Positions 33,305-46,440 of a stretch of DNA of 64,000 bases are shown one piece after another. Each line of letters begins with the position of its first letter. The stretch's first letter is position 1. The translations under genes were made by a program, and so were the position numbers. This stretch comes from Cordilura impudica (Eukaryota; Arthropoda; Insecta; Diptera; Scathophagidae), in assembly GCA_963682025.1 (NCBI GenBank), contig OY821517.1:340005644-340069643 (forward strand). The letters are read 5' to 3'. The notes under the pieces were generated by a model. The model was not told the origin of the DNA. It ran no database searches and worked only from the letters and a program-made list of their open reading frames with translations.

Positions 33305-35120
33305 AAGATAACTTTTGTGAAAAAAAGTAACTTGTTTGAAACAGTATCTTTTAAAAAAAGTTCCATTTTTAATGAAGTACCTATTGTAAAATAACTTTTG
33401 TAAGATAGCTACTCCTTGAAGAAAATGTATGTTTTAGAAAAAGGTACATGTTTAAGTTGTATCTCTTAAAAAAAGTATATTTTAAAAAAGTATCTTTTTA
33501 GAAAAGTACCTTTTAAAAAAACTACCGTCAAAAAAAGTACATTTTTAAAAGAATTTTTCTGAGTACAGTTCATTTTCTTCAAAAAGTGGCTATTCCTAGA
33601 TAAGTTTCTTTTCTTAGAAAGGTACAAAAATTATAATTTTAAAAATATTAAAAAGTATAATTTCTTCAAAAGTGGTTTTTAAAAGAAAAGTAGCTTTTAA
33701 AAAAATAACTTTAAAAAAGTACCTTTTAAAATTAAGCCCTCTTTAAAAGAATTATCTTTTCAAAAAAGAACTATTCATAAAGTGTCTATAAAAAAGTACC
33801 TCGCAAAAAGGACCTTTCATAAAAAGTGACCTTTTGTAAAAAAGTATCTTTTGTAAAAAGTGGCCTTTTTAAAAAAGTGCATTTGAAAAAATTAAATTTT
33901 CTAAAAAAAGAACCTTTTACGGAAAAGGTACCATTTAAAAAAGCTCCTTTAAAAAAAAGCACCTTTTAAAAAAGTATCTTTTAAAAAAGTACTTTTTGAG
34001 AAAAATACCTTTTAAAAAGAGTAGATATTAAAAAAAGTACCTTTTAAGAAAATAATTAAAAAAAAAAAAACCTTTTAAAAAAGTACTTGTTACAAAAGTA
34101 TTTTTACAAAAGTATTAAAAAATGACCTTTTAAAAAAGTACTTTTTACCAAAATACCTTATAAAAAAGTAGCTTAAAAGTATCTTTTAAAAAAGTATCTT
34201 TTAAAACAGTAACTTAATAAAAACGTACATTTTAAAAAAGCACATCCTAAAAACTGTCATTTTAAAAACACCTTTCAAAAAAGTACCTTTTTGGAAAACT
34301 TCATTTTAAAAAAAGTACTTTTTAAAAAAAGTACCTTTTAAAATAGTCCCTTTTAAAAAAAGTATCTCTTAAGAAAGTGCTTTTTAAGAAAAATTCCTTC
34401 AAAAGCGAGTAGCTATTAAACAACGTACCTATTAAGAAAATACTTTTAAAAAAAGCACCTTTTAAAAAACTACTTGTTGCAAAAATATTTTTGCAAAAGT
34501 ATTAAAAAAGTATCTTTTAAAAAAGTACCTTTTAAGACAGTACCTTTTAAAAAAGTACCTTATAAAAAAAGTACCTTTAAAATAAGTACTTGTTACAAAA
34601 GTATTTTCACAAAATTATTAAAAAAGTACCTTTTAAAAAAGTACTTTTTACCAAAGTACCTTATAAAAAGTACCTTTTACAAAAGCACCTTAATAAACAA
34701 AGTACCTTTTTAAAAAAGTGCCTTCTAAAAAACTGTCCTTTTAAAAATACATTAAAAAAGTACCTTTTAAAAAGAGTACCTTTTAAAATAAGTAATTTTT
34801 AAGAAAAATACCTTTTAAAAAGAGTAGCTATTAAAAAAGTACCTATTGGGAAAGTACTTTAAAAAAGTACCTTTTAAAGAAGTACTTGTTACAAAAGTAT
34901 TTTTACAAAAGTATTAAAAAGAGTACCTTTTAAACAACCACTTTTTACAAAAGTGCCTTATAAAAAAATACCTTTTGAAAAGGTACCTTTTATAAAAGTA
35001 CCTTTTAAAAAATTACCTTTTAAAAAAGTACCTTTTAAAAAATTTTTTTTTAAGAAACAAAATACCTTTTAAAAAGAGTTATTAAAAAAAAGTACCTTTT
35101 AAGAAAGTACTTAAAAAATA
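33305..35120. repeat. Satellite A segmental duplication, unit 1
   Basis: Aligns with 35,875-37,890 with offsets of about 2.57-2.79 kb. Landmarks shared in order: 'gtttgaaacagta', 'agaaaaaggtacatgtttaa', 'tctgagtacagttcattttc', 'acggaaaaggtacc' (altered in unit 2), 'cttgttgcaaaaatatt', 'cacaaaattattaaaaaagt' and a poly(T) 'ttttttttaagaaa'. Confidence 0.75.
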
Positions 35121-35874
35121 CCTTTAAAAAAGTAATTGTTACAAAAGTATTTTCACAAAATTATTAAAAAAGTACCTTTTAAAAAAGTACTATTTACCAA
35201 AATACCTTATAAAAAAGTAGCTTAAAAAGTATCTTTTAAAACAGTAGCTTAATAAAAACTGTCATTTTAAAAACACCTTTTAAAAAAGTACCTTTTTAAA
35301 AAAGTTCATCTAAAAAAAGTACTTTTTAAAAAAAAGTACCTTTTAAAAATAGTACCTCTTAAAAAAGTGCTTTTTAAGAAAAATTTCTTCAAAAACGAGT
35401 AGCTATTAAAAAAGTACCTATTAAGAAAATACACCTTTTAAAAAAGTACCTTTTAAAAAAGTACCTTTTCAAAAAAGTACCTATTAAGAAAGTATTTTTA
35501 AAAAAGTACATTTTGAAAAAGTACTTGTTGTTTAAAAAAGTACCTTTTAAAAAGTACCTATTAAGAATGTACTTTTTAAAAAGTACTTGTTGCAAAAATA
35601 TTTTTGCAAAAGTATTAAAAAAGTACCTTTTAAAAAAGTGGGTTTTAAAAAAGTACCTTCTTAAAAAAGTACATTTTTAAAAAGTTTCTTCTAAAAAACT
35701 ATCCCTTAAAAATACCTTTTATTAAGGTACCTTATAAAAATGTATCTCTTAAAAAAGTGGCTTTTAAAAGAAGTAAATTTTAAAAGAGTTCTTTTTAAGA
35801 AAAATAAGTACGTTTTCTTAAAAAAGTACTCTTCTTTAAAAATTACGTTTTCTTAAATAAGGGACCTTCTCTTA

Positions 35875-37890
35875 TAACTTTTGTAAAAAAAATAATATGT
35901 TTGAAACAGTAACTTTTAAAAAAGTTCCTTTTTTAAAGAAGTACCTATTGTAAAATAACTTTTGTAAGAAAATGTATGTTTTAGAAAAAGGTACATGTTT
36001 AAGTTGTACATTTTATTAAAAGTATTTTCTTTCCTTGAAAATTACCTATCGTACATTTCCTAAAGAGTATCTCTTAAAAAAAGTATATTTTAAAAAAGCA
36101 TCTTTTTAGAAAAGTACCTTTTAAAAAAAACTACCGTCAAAAAAGTACATTTTTAAAAGAATTTTTCTGAGTACAGTTCATTTTCTTCAAAAATGGCTAT
36201 TCCTGGATAAGTACCTTTTCTTAGAAAGGTACAAAAATTATAATTTTAAGTATATTAAAAAGTATAATTTCTTCAAAAGTGGTTTTTAAAAGAAAAGTAG
36301 CTTTTAAAAAAATATCTTTAAAAAAGTACCTTCTAAAAATAAGCCCTCTTTAAAAGAATTACCTTTTCAAAAAAGAACCTTTCAAAAGGATCTTTCATAT
36401 AAAGTGACCATTTGTAAAAAGTATCTTTTGTAAAAAGTGGCCTTTTTAAAAAAGTACATTTGAAAATATGAAATTTTCTTAAAAAAGAACCGTTTACGGA
36501 AAAGGCCATTTTTCAAAATAAAAATTACTTTTCCTTTAGAAAGTACATATTGCACCTTTGCTTAAAAAATAGTAGAAATATCAGCTTTAAAAAACGTTTT
36601 AAAAAACTCTTTTAAAAAAATACTTTTCACGAAAGTGCCTTATAAAAAAGTATCTTTTAAATACACTTTTTAAAAAAGTACATTTTAAAAGAGTACCTTT
36701 TAAAGAAGTACTTTTTACAAAAGTAACTTATAAAAAAGTACCATTTAAAAAAACTCCTTTAAAAAAAAGTACCTTTTAAAAAAGTATCTTTTAAAAACGT
36801 GCTTTTTAAGAAAAATACCTTTTAAAAAGAGTACCTATTAAAAAAGGTACCTTTTAAGAAAATAATTTTAAAAGAATACCTTTTAAAAAAGTACTTGTTA
36901 CAAAAATATTAAAAGTACTATATTAAAAGTACTTTTTACCAAATACCTTATAAAAAAGTAGCTTAAAAAGTATTTTTTTAAAAAGTTTCTTTTAAAACAG
37001 TACCTTAATAAAAAAGTACATTTTAAAAAAGTACCTTCTAAAAACTGTCATTTTAAAAACACCTTTTAAAAAAGTACCTTTTTAAAAAAGTTCATTTTAA
37101 AAAAAGTACCTTTTAAAAATAGTAGTAGTAAAAAGTGCTTTTTAAGAAAAATTCCTTCAAAAACGCGTAGCGATTAAAAAAATTACCTATTAAGAAAATA
37201 CTTTTAAAAAAAGCACCTTTTAAAAAAGTACTTGTTGCAAAAATATTTCTGCAAAAGTATTAAAAAGTACCTTTTAAAACAGTACCTTTTAAAAAAGTAC
37301 CTTTTAAAAAAGCACCTTTAAAAAAAGTACTTGTTACAAAAGTATTTTCACAAAATTATTAAAAAAGTACCTTTTAAAAAAGTACTTTTTACCAAAGTAC
37401 ATTATAAAAAGTACCTTTTACAAAAGCACCTTAATAAAAAAGTACCTTTTTAAAAAAGTGCCTTCTAAAAAACTGTCCTTTTAAAAATACATTAAAAAAG
37501 TACCTTTTAAAAAGAGTACCTTTTAAAAAAAGTACCTTTTAAAATAAGTACTTTTTAAAAAGAGTAGCTATTAAAAAAAGTACTTATTCAGAAAGTACTT
37601 TAAAAAAAGTACCTTTTAAAGAAGTACTTGTTACAAAAGTATTTTTACAAAAGTATTAAAAAGAGTACCTTTTAAACAAGTTCTTTTTACAAAAGTACCT
37701 TATAAAAAAGTACCTTATAAAAAAGTCTCTTTTAAAAAGGTACATTTTAAAAAGTACCTTTTAAAAAATTACCTTTTAAAAAAGTACCTTTTAAAAAATT
37801 TTTTTTTAAGAAATAAAATACCTTTTAAAAAGAGTACCTGTTAAAAAAAGTACCTTTTAAGAAAGTACTTAAAAAATACCTTTTAAAAAA
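35875..37890. repeat. Satellite A segmental duplication, unit 2
   Basis: Second copy of the segment at 33,305-35,120, with about 215 extra bases at roughly 36,515-36,735. A partial third occurrence of its end is visible near 38,375-38,510. Confidence 0.75.
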
Positions 37891-40205
37891 ATACTTGTTA
37901 CAAAAGTATTTTTACAAAAGTATTAAAAAAGGACCTTAATAAAAAAAATACTTTTTAAAAAAGTACCTTCTAAAAACTGTCCTTTTAAAAACACCTTCAA
38001 AAAAAAGTACCTTTTTAAAAAAGCTCATTTTAAAAAAAGCACTTTTTAAAAAAAGTACCTTTTAAAAAGAGTACCTCTTAAAAAAAGTACCTTTTAGAAT
38101 AAGTACTTTTTAAGAAAAATACCTTTTAAAAAGAGTAGCTATTAAAAAAAGTACCTATTAAGAAAGTACTTTTACAAAAAGTACCTTTTAAAGAGGTACT
38201 TGTTACAAAAGTATTTTTACAAAAATATTAAAAAAAGTACCTTTTAAAGAAGTACCTCTAACAAAAGTACCTTTTAAAGAAGTACTTTTTACACAAGTAC
38301 CTTATAAAAAAGTATCTTTTAAAAATGTACCTTTTAAAAAGTACCTTTTAAAAAATTACCTTTTAAAAAAGTACCTATTAAAAAATTTATTTTTAAGAAA
38401 TAAAATACCTTTTAAAAAGAGTACCTATTAAAAAAAGTACCTTTTAAGAGAGTAATTAAAAAAATACCTTTTAAAAAATTACTTGTTACAAAAGTATTTT
38501 TACAAAAGTATTAAAAAGGGACCTGTTAAAAAACTAATTTTTACCAAAATACCTTATAAAAAAGTGGCTTAAAAAGTATCTTTTAAAACAGTACCTTTAA
38601 TAAAAAAAATACTTTTTTAAAAAGTACCTTCTAAAAACTGTCCTTTAAAAACACCTTTTAAAAAAGTACCTTTTTAAAAAAGCTCATTTTTAAAAAAGCA
38701 CTTTTTAAAGAAAAAAAACTTTTAAAAATGGTACATTTTAACAAGAGAACCTCTTAAAAAAGTGCTTTTTAAGAAAAATTCCTTCAAAAACGAGTAGCTA
38801 TTAAAAAAAGTATCTATTAAGAAAGTACTTTTAAAAAAAATACCTTTTAAAAAAATACTTGTTGCAAAAATATTTTTACAAAAGTATTAAAAAAGTACCT
38901 TTTAAAAAAGTACCTTTTAAAAACGTACCTTTTAAAAAAGTACCTTTTAAAAAAGTACCTTTTAAAAAAGTACCTTTTAAAAAAGTACCTTTTAAAAAAG
39001 TACATTTTAAAAAAGTACCTTTTAAAAAAGTACCTTTTAAAAAAGTACCTTTTAAAATTACCTTTTAAAAAAGTACCTATTAAGAAAGTACTTTTAAAAA
39101 AAGTATCTTTTGAAAAAGTACTTGTTTAAAAAAAGTACCTTTTAAACAAGTAACTTTTAAACAAGTACCTTTTAAAAAAGTACCTTTTAAAAAAGTACCT
39201 TTTAAAATTACCTTTTAAAAAAGTACCTATTAAGAAAGTACTTTTAAAAAAAGTATCTTTTGAAAAAGTACTTGTTGTTTAAAAAAAGTACCTTTTAAAC
39301 AAGTAACTTTTAAAAAAGTTCCTTTTAAAAAAGTACCTATTAAGAAAATACTTTTTAAAAAGAACTTGTTGCAAAAATATTTTTGCAAAAGTATTAAAGA
39401 AGTAACTCTTACAAATATACCTTTTAAAAAGTGGGTTTTAAAAAAGTACCTTCTTAAAAAAGTACCTTTTAAAAAAGTACCTTTTTAAAAAAGTTCCTTC
39501 TAAAAAAATATTCCTTAAAAATACCTTTTATAAAGGTACCTTATAAAAATGTATCTCTTAAAAAAGTGGCTTTTAAAAGAAGTAAATTTTAAACCTATTA
39601 GAAAAGTATATTACTAAGAAAGCTACCCTTTCTTAATAAAGTAAATTTTCTTAAAAAATTTAACTTTTCCTAATAAAGTATTTTTGCTGAGGAAAGTACT
39701 TTTTATTAAAAAGAATCTTTTCTTCAAAAAATATCTTTTAAAAAAAGTACCCTTTAAACAAAAGCATCCTTTAAAAAAGCACATTTTAAAGCACGAAATA
39801 AGGGCTCTTTCGAAAAAAATGCCTTAGTACTTTTTCGAAAAAAAATAACTCAGAAAATTATCTTTTTAAAAAAGAATCTTTTTGAAAAAAATACCTTTTT
39901 GAAAAAAGTATCCTTTTTAAAAAAGTGCTTTAAAAAAATATTTTTTTAAATTTCCTTATCTTAAGAAAGCAACCCATTCATAATAAAGTAACTTTTAAAA
40001 AAGTAAATTTTCTTGAAGAACAACCTGTTCTTAAAAATTAAATTTTTTTAAAAAAGTACCTTTTCCTATAAAGTACCTTTTCTTAGAACAGAACCTTTTC
40101 TCAAAATCTTTTTTTTCTTTCAAAAGTACCTGTTCTTAAAGAAGTACCTTTTTCTAAAGAGTGCATTTAAAAAAACCTATTAAAAAGTACTTTTTCTCAA
40201 AAAAT

Positions 40206-43200
40206 TTATTTTGTTGCCTTAAGATAGATTTAAGTTATAAAATGTTGATGAATAATCGAAATTGACGGAATTTAATTGAAAATGGTTGAATGTTGTGTAG
40301 TGGCTTGAATTTTGTCATAAAGCGAATATTTTCCAAATTTATTTTTGCCAATTAAAACATTTCCTTACATTTTATTTTACATAGTGTGGAAACATATTTT
40401 TAAATTTAAACAAAAATTTAAAATATTTTTAATTTTTATCCTTGAAAGATGTTGGTTGCATAGAACAAAACAAAACAAAACAAAATTATATATTTAATGC
40501 CTAATTAACTATGAAAGAATGAAATCATCATTTATTTACAAAATTAATATAAAATTACATAAATTTCCCCAGCCAATAGAAAAGTGAACAACAAAAACGA
40601 AATAAAATGGAAATGGAAATTGAAATCATTATAAAAACGGTTTTTAATGATAAACAAAAAAATAGAAAAAGAAAAAACAAAAAAAAAATAATCATTTAGC
40701 TGATTGATAAATAAAAATAAAATATAAAAACCTCCACGTCTGGCTGGCATAAAAATCATTCCGTTTATATTATTGACTAAATATATAAAAAAAAAAAAAT
40801 CTAGGAATATTTAAAATCCATTTGGGAGAAAAAACACTTTAACGAAATACAAAAATCAAAATCAAATTAAATGCTAATATTCTTTATATAACTTACATAT
40901 AAACGAATAATAAAAAGATTCGGTTGGCTTTATCAAAGCGCTTTCGCTGCAACCACAAATATCATATTAATATTTTTTTTTCTTGTTAAATTTTCTTTTT
41001 TTCTTCTGTGTATAAAAGACTAAGAATATTTTTTTTTTGGAATTTAAAAATAATTTGCTGATAGAGAGAATTGATTTCGGAATAAATCTTCAAATTGAAT
41101 TAAAATTTCAAATTCATGACAAATCATGTCAAGAGTTTTTTTTTCTCTGTTTTAATTCTATCAACAATACACGCCAAAGAAGTCAACGCAAAAAGCACAT
41201 GGAATATTTTTGACAAAAAGAAAAAAAAAATAAAATTTAAAATACTATTAGATTATTTCTTCCTCTTTTTATGTTTATGGCGCGAAAGCGTGAAATGAAT
41301 TGTCAAAAAAAAAAAAATTATGTCTCTTATTATTATGTTCCCATCATTTTATTTTTTATTTTTTATTTTAGTTCTGTTTGCCATCATCTGGCAATAAATG
41401 AAATGCTGCCATTCCATCCTTCGATGGAACGGATAAAATTTAAAATTCAGATTTGGAAAATTATCGAAGCAGAAAATTTTTATTGACAGCGAAATATCGT
41501 AGAAAGTTAACACGCCTTAACATTACCAAACACTATGGCCAAATGTCGTTGTTGTTCTTGTTGTTGTTGTTGTTGCTGATTATTATGATATCTTCCGTTT
41601 CATTTTTTTGTTGTTGTTGTATTTTTTTGAATTTTATTATGATGATGACGATGAGGTTTATAATTCTGTAAGGAAACTCCTTAAGCAAGGGGGCCAAATA
41701 ATTTGCTTATATTAAAATGCCAAATAAAATAAAGAAGAAGTGCTGTAGACACAATCATACTTTTTAACCTACAACCTCACTGTCTACAAAGCCATACAAA
41801 TTTCGAGTAAACAACAAGCTTTGGCTTATTTCAACACACACACACGCGCCCTCACAAATTGCTCATATAAATAATAATGCATAGAAATAATATTTCAGCA
41901 CAGTGGTTGGAAATGAGAGGAATATTTTTAAAAAAAATTTATTTTGAAGAAATAAATTTGTGTGCTAAAAAAAATCCATTGGAAACTTTCACTTATAACA
42001 CAGTACAACAGCCGTTCAGGGGGATGGGGGTGTGAAAAAATAATTAGTCAGGCTGAAAGTACTAGGCCATTATAGTAAAACCGCCAAACCGTTTGGCGTT
42101 CTAAAACCAAACATTTCTATTACGACCTTTTATATATATTTAGTTTTTCAGCTATAACTCAAGATCTATTGCCCAGTTCTCATCCCAAAATTTTCGCTAG
42201 GGCTTAAATATATAATTTTTTATTAATAATCCATGTAAAAAATCAAGTCATAATAATTTTATGAAATAAAAACTTCGAAAAAATTTAACTTTCCCCCCGT
42301 TTTTTGATCAAATTCTGTCAATAAATCGTCAATTGCTTTGGCCATTAACGACATAAAAAAATTAAGCCAAAGCAATTCAAAATTTTTTGGAGCTCGTAGC
42401 AATGACAACGTTATTTTTATTTCGGAAAAAAAAAACAATTACTCGAGTTCTACAAATTGTAACTATAACAAGTAAGAGTGTTAAATTCGGCTGTGTCGAA
42501 TCTTTGATACACTCCACCTCGGTTTGAGTCTTGATAATAAATGTAAATGAAAAAGTAAACAATTTGTTAAACTTAATACCAAATTATTTCAGCAAATTCT
42601 TTGGGTTGGTTTTCGTCTTTTCTATTATTTCGGATTTATTTCGGTGTTATTTAGGTTATATACCTATATGCATGCGTTTCCGGTTATATGACATAACTTC
42701 TCGTTTAATTTAGTTTTTGCTAATTAATGTGTAGGGTGGCTATATGCATTAAATCGTGCTAATTGGAGATGGCTGTATAGTTTCCTTTAACTGGCCAAAT
42801 ATTTCTTCATTGCGGCCATATAGGTCGGATGGAGTAACAAAATAATAACCAAAAAAAAAAACTTTCTCAATTTTTTTATTAAAATATTACCATATTTGGA
42901 AAACATAGAGAATAAATTTATAATAATAAATATTCAAATTTGGGATGCCAAACGCAAAAAACCAAATGTCCCAAACATTTTAAATAAAATAATTTGTTCT
43001 CTTTATTTTCTGAAAAACTTCAAATTTTTATCCAAAAAAAATTGTGAAAATTTATATATAAAAAATAACATTCTCATCAAATTGCGTTTATTTATGTAAC
43101 AGTTTTTATGTTCGCAATTCTTAAATATCATTTGACGTTTTCTAAAATTCATTGAATTTAAATTAATGTTTTCTGTAGTCCGATTCTGTAAATTTCAACG

Positions 43201-43507
43201 ATCCGACAATGGCAAAATATATCGATAGCTATTGTTGTTTGCACTAAGGATTAAGTGATTCACTAAGTACAGACATCTTAACGACAGTCGACAAATCTAT
43301 TTTTCTATTTATTTAAATTGTAAACGAGTGGCATCTCTGTCAAAATAAGCGAAAAACACAAAGAAGAATAGAAAAAAACAAATTACTTCGTGTTTAACAG
43401 GATGATTTTATGTTGGTGTTTAATATCTTTATTTTTTTTTTACTAATATTTCTGTGTATTTATTTGAAAATGAAATAATGAATTGAATATGCTGTTTAAT
43501 TTTTCTA
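40206..43507. other. Non-coding region
   Basis: No convincing coding sequence on either strand; short frames of 60-70 codons are A/T-driven. (TTG)n-type tracts lie at about 41,546-41,578 and 41,607-41,620, and a CA-rich stretch at about 41,834-41,850. A purine-rich 'cagggggatgggggtgtg' lies near 42,015. Confidence 0.5.
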
Positions 43508-44742
43508 TTTATATAAAAAAGTTTTTTAATTAAAACAAAATATTTTCACTATTTTATGATTTTTATTTATGTATGACGACATTTCAACCTAAAAATTTAA
43601 GTTTTTATCGATTGAATAAACAACACAAAAACGGATGTCGTTTAGATAACAACAGCTGACTTTAACAATAGCGAATATCGTTTAAAAATTTTACTGATAA
43701 TTTTGCTATTTTCTTTTTTTTAACGATTCGACTATCGTTAAAAGAAGTTACTGAATCGCGATACTGAAAATCTATTAATTTCTCCTGAATGTCAATATTT
43801 TTTTAAAATGTAAAAATTTTTTAAATGTAAACATATTTGGTGTTTTTTTTTTGGAATTTCAATTTGTGTTTAACGAATAAAATTTATATATTAAAGATGC
43901 AATTGATGTCTTCTAAATTTAAAATTATTATTTCCGACGTTTTGATATGATTTTCTGAAATTCAATTAATAGTTTATAATTTATAATTGGAAATTTTTAA
44001 CTCCAGTTTTTGGAATTGATATTTTCTTAAATTTTAATGGAAAATTTAAAAAGTGCAATTTTGTATTTATGTGAATAATAATGCTATAGTAATTACAAAC
44101 AATTTTTAAAAATTAGATGTAATCGCAATCAGATATTTTGTAGGTAAAGCAGAATAATAGTTCTATATAACTATGTAGAATTGTTTTGAAATCAAAAAAC
44201 TCATTGATGAACTCGGTAACTCTATTTTGTAAAGACAACAAAAAGTTAATATGCCAAACTTATGTTCATATTTGTAAAAGAATAATGAAAATACGTATGA
44301 AATAAAAGACCAGCCCGTGTGTACTCTTAACATTGTTCTGTATGATATCTAGTTGAAAATATTAACATTCATGTTAAAATAGAAATAACTATCGTAAAGC
44401 TAATTAGAACAAGCAAAAATTGTGGCGCCATCTACTGTGGCATAGTCACGCTGAGCAAAATGAAGTGACACTCTGTTATTGCAAAAGAAATGTATTTTCC
44501 CCACAACAAAATATTGTAGAATTTTATGTAAATAAAATAATATACCGATTTATTTCTAACATGCAGTTGTTATGGATATACATCGTGATTACCACAGACG
44601 GACATCGCTATATCAATTCCGGTTGTTATAAGGATCACAAATATATATATTTTATGGGGTTCAAAAATTTTTTTTCTAATTATTACAAACGGAATGACAA
44701 ACTTATATATACCCTCTGCACACTGGAGTGGAGGGTGTAAAA
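43508..44742. mobile_element. INE-1/DINE-1-like dispersed element, copy 2
   Basis: Direct-orientation copy of the element at the window's left edge. Sequence from 43,508 follows copy 1 from base 1, with small indels (for example an additional 'ttttctttttttt' segment near 43,710 and about 30 bp near 43,865-43,895). At 44,580 it jumps from the 'atggatatacat' position of copy 1 straight to its 'cgtgatt...cacagacgg' end block, lacking the ~770 bp present there. It ends in TATACCCTC...GGAGGGTGTAAAAA. Non-coding. Confidence 0.65.
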
Positions 44743-44877
44743 AAGTATACGCGCATATATTTAGCGTACTTATCCATTTTGATATCCTACTAGCAGAGCC
44801 CAGCACTCGAAATTCGAGTGCAAATTTTAGGAAATTTTATATTTTCATTCATTTTTTTTCTTTCGATATCTTTTTAA

Positions 44878-44878
<1 letters not shown>

Positions 44879-44945
<67 letters not shown>

Positions 44946-45020
44946 TATATAATATATATAATATATATAATATAAATATATATAATATATATAATATATA
45001 TAATATATATAAATATAAAT
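44879..45020. repeat. (AT)n microsatellite
   Basis: A pure AT run at about 44,879-44,940, grading into 'ataatatatata' and 'aaatatata' imperfect units to about 45,020. Chance open frames here have no significance. Confidence 0.95.
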
Positions 45021-45321
45021 AATGAATATTAAAATAAAATAAAATAAATTGTGAATTTTTAAATAAAATTCATTATAAATATTATAATCATTATAAATAT
45101 TTGCTGAACACACGGAAGGAACATAAACGGGTCTGTTAATAAATAAGGTTATATGAGCCTAAAGGTATGCTAATCAATTTTAGCCAATTCATAAACACAC
45201 ACACAGTATTGTAGTTTTTATTTGAAGCTTAAATATGTGATTTATGTATGTATTAGTAGCAACTCTGAATTATTATTACTCAAAAATATGGTGCACATCT
45301 GTAAAGAAATATGTACCTTGC

Positions 45322-45520
45322 AAGATGTCACAAGAAACCGCCTTGCCTATTAATATTACAGATACCACTCTGATGTTAAGGTATAATGGTATAGGGTGTA
45401 AAGAAATACCTTTCAAATGGTAAATTTTTTATCAAAATCGGTTGGTAACTGAGAGTGTAGAAGTTGTCACAAGAAATCGCCTTGCCTATTAATATTATAG
45501 ATACCACTATAACGTCATGT
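45322..45520. repeat. Two-copy ~138-bp tandem repeat
   Basis: 'tgtcacaagaaaccgcc' at 45,327 and 'tgtcacaagaaatcgcc' at 45,465 are both followed by 'ttgcctattaatatta' and 'agataccact'. The spacing is 138 bp, so this is a local tandem duplication of a dispersed-repeat segment. Confidence 0.7.
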
Positions 45521-45599
45521 GATGTTTGTAACTACCAAAATTACTTGACCTAGACAAATCTTTTATTATACCGATCGACTCATAATCACCTTCTAAGTA

Positions 45600-46440
45600 A
45601 ATTTAGCGATGTCCGTCCGTCTGTCCGTCTGTGTGTTCATGTAAACCTTTTAATCAAAATACTGGTCGCAAATATGCATATATTTTGATGAAATTTGTTA
45701 TGTAAGCTTTCATTAGCCATAGGATAAACGCTATTGAAATTGGGGAAATTATGTCCATGTTCAGACGTAGTCCCCATACAAAAGACCCCTATGAAATCGA
45801 CATAAATTGCCATAAGATCCAAATTATCATATATGTAGATCTCAGTCAAATTGCATTTGTATGTGTTTATTTAATCCATTAATCAGTAGTCCAAAAAAAT
45901 ACAATTGCACAATTTCTAGTCATAGGCCCCATATACAGCTGCTTCCCGATCTTCACTTAAATCTATCAAAAAACAAAAATAATGCACAGATTTTCTCAAA
46001 TTTGGTTTGTATATATTTTTTTCAAAATATAAGTGAGTTTATCGGCCATAGGACGAACTCTATTGAAATTGGTGAAATTCGGTCCATATTCAGACCTAAT
46101 TCCATACAAATGGCCCCTATGAAATCGACATAAATTGCCATAAGATCCAAATTATCATATAGATCTCAGCCAAATTGGGTTTGTATGTGTTTATTATATC
46201 CATTAATCAGTAGTCCGAAAATGATCCCTATAGGACAATTCTTAGTCATATGCCCCATATAGAGCTGCTTCCCGATCTTCACTTAAATCTATCAAAAAAC
46301 GAAAATAGTGCACATATGTTCCTCAAATTAGATTTGTATATATTTTTCCAAAATATAACTGACCAAATATGGTCAGGATCGATTCCTTTTACGACATAGT
46401 CTACATATAAATATAACACCTGATATGAACTTTTTCATAC
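45600..46440 (-). repeat. Dispersed repeat D, inverted copy with internal duplication
   Basis: Reverse-complement match to 17,195-17,715. Starts with a 'gatgtccgtccgtctgtccg' block on this strand. A ~330-bp unit is partly duplicated: 'tatgaaatcgacataaattg' occurs at about 45,790 and 46,118, and 'cttcccgatcttcacttaaa' at about 45,943 and 46,269. Non-coding. Confidence 0.65.

Larger units (their letters stand above)
30595..40205 (-). repeat. Satellite A, inverted right block
   Basis: Same satellite as at 2.2-14.9 kb but in opposite orientation. At about 32,070-32,260 the plus strand reads GTACCTTTTCTTAAAAAA (18 bp), the exact reverse complement type of the left block unit. From about 33,900 to 39,500 the main unit is GTACCTTTTAAAAAA (15 bp), most regular at 38,890-39,060. 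Edges (30.6-31.9 kb and 39.6-40.2 kb) are diverged 18-bp type. A variant block 'acttgttacaaaagtatt' recurs about fifteen times between 34.0 and 39.4 kb, giving irregular higher-order structure. Repeated KKVPF and LKKY frames are artefacts of the unit length. Confidence 0.9.

Noticed and set aside
38859..39068. Repeated KKVPF frame
   Set aside because: Translation of the 15-bp satellite unit; no gene features.
41116..41298. 60-codon frame with a hydrophobic N-terminus resembling a signal peptide
   Set aside because: Short, lysine-run-rich tail typical of A/T-rich chance frames; no supporting exon or family similarity.
44874..45113. Open frames of alternating I and Y
   Set aside because: Pure (AT)n microsatellite translation.
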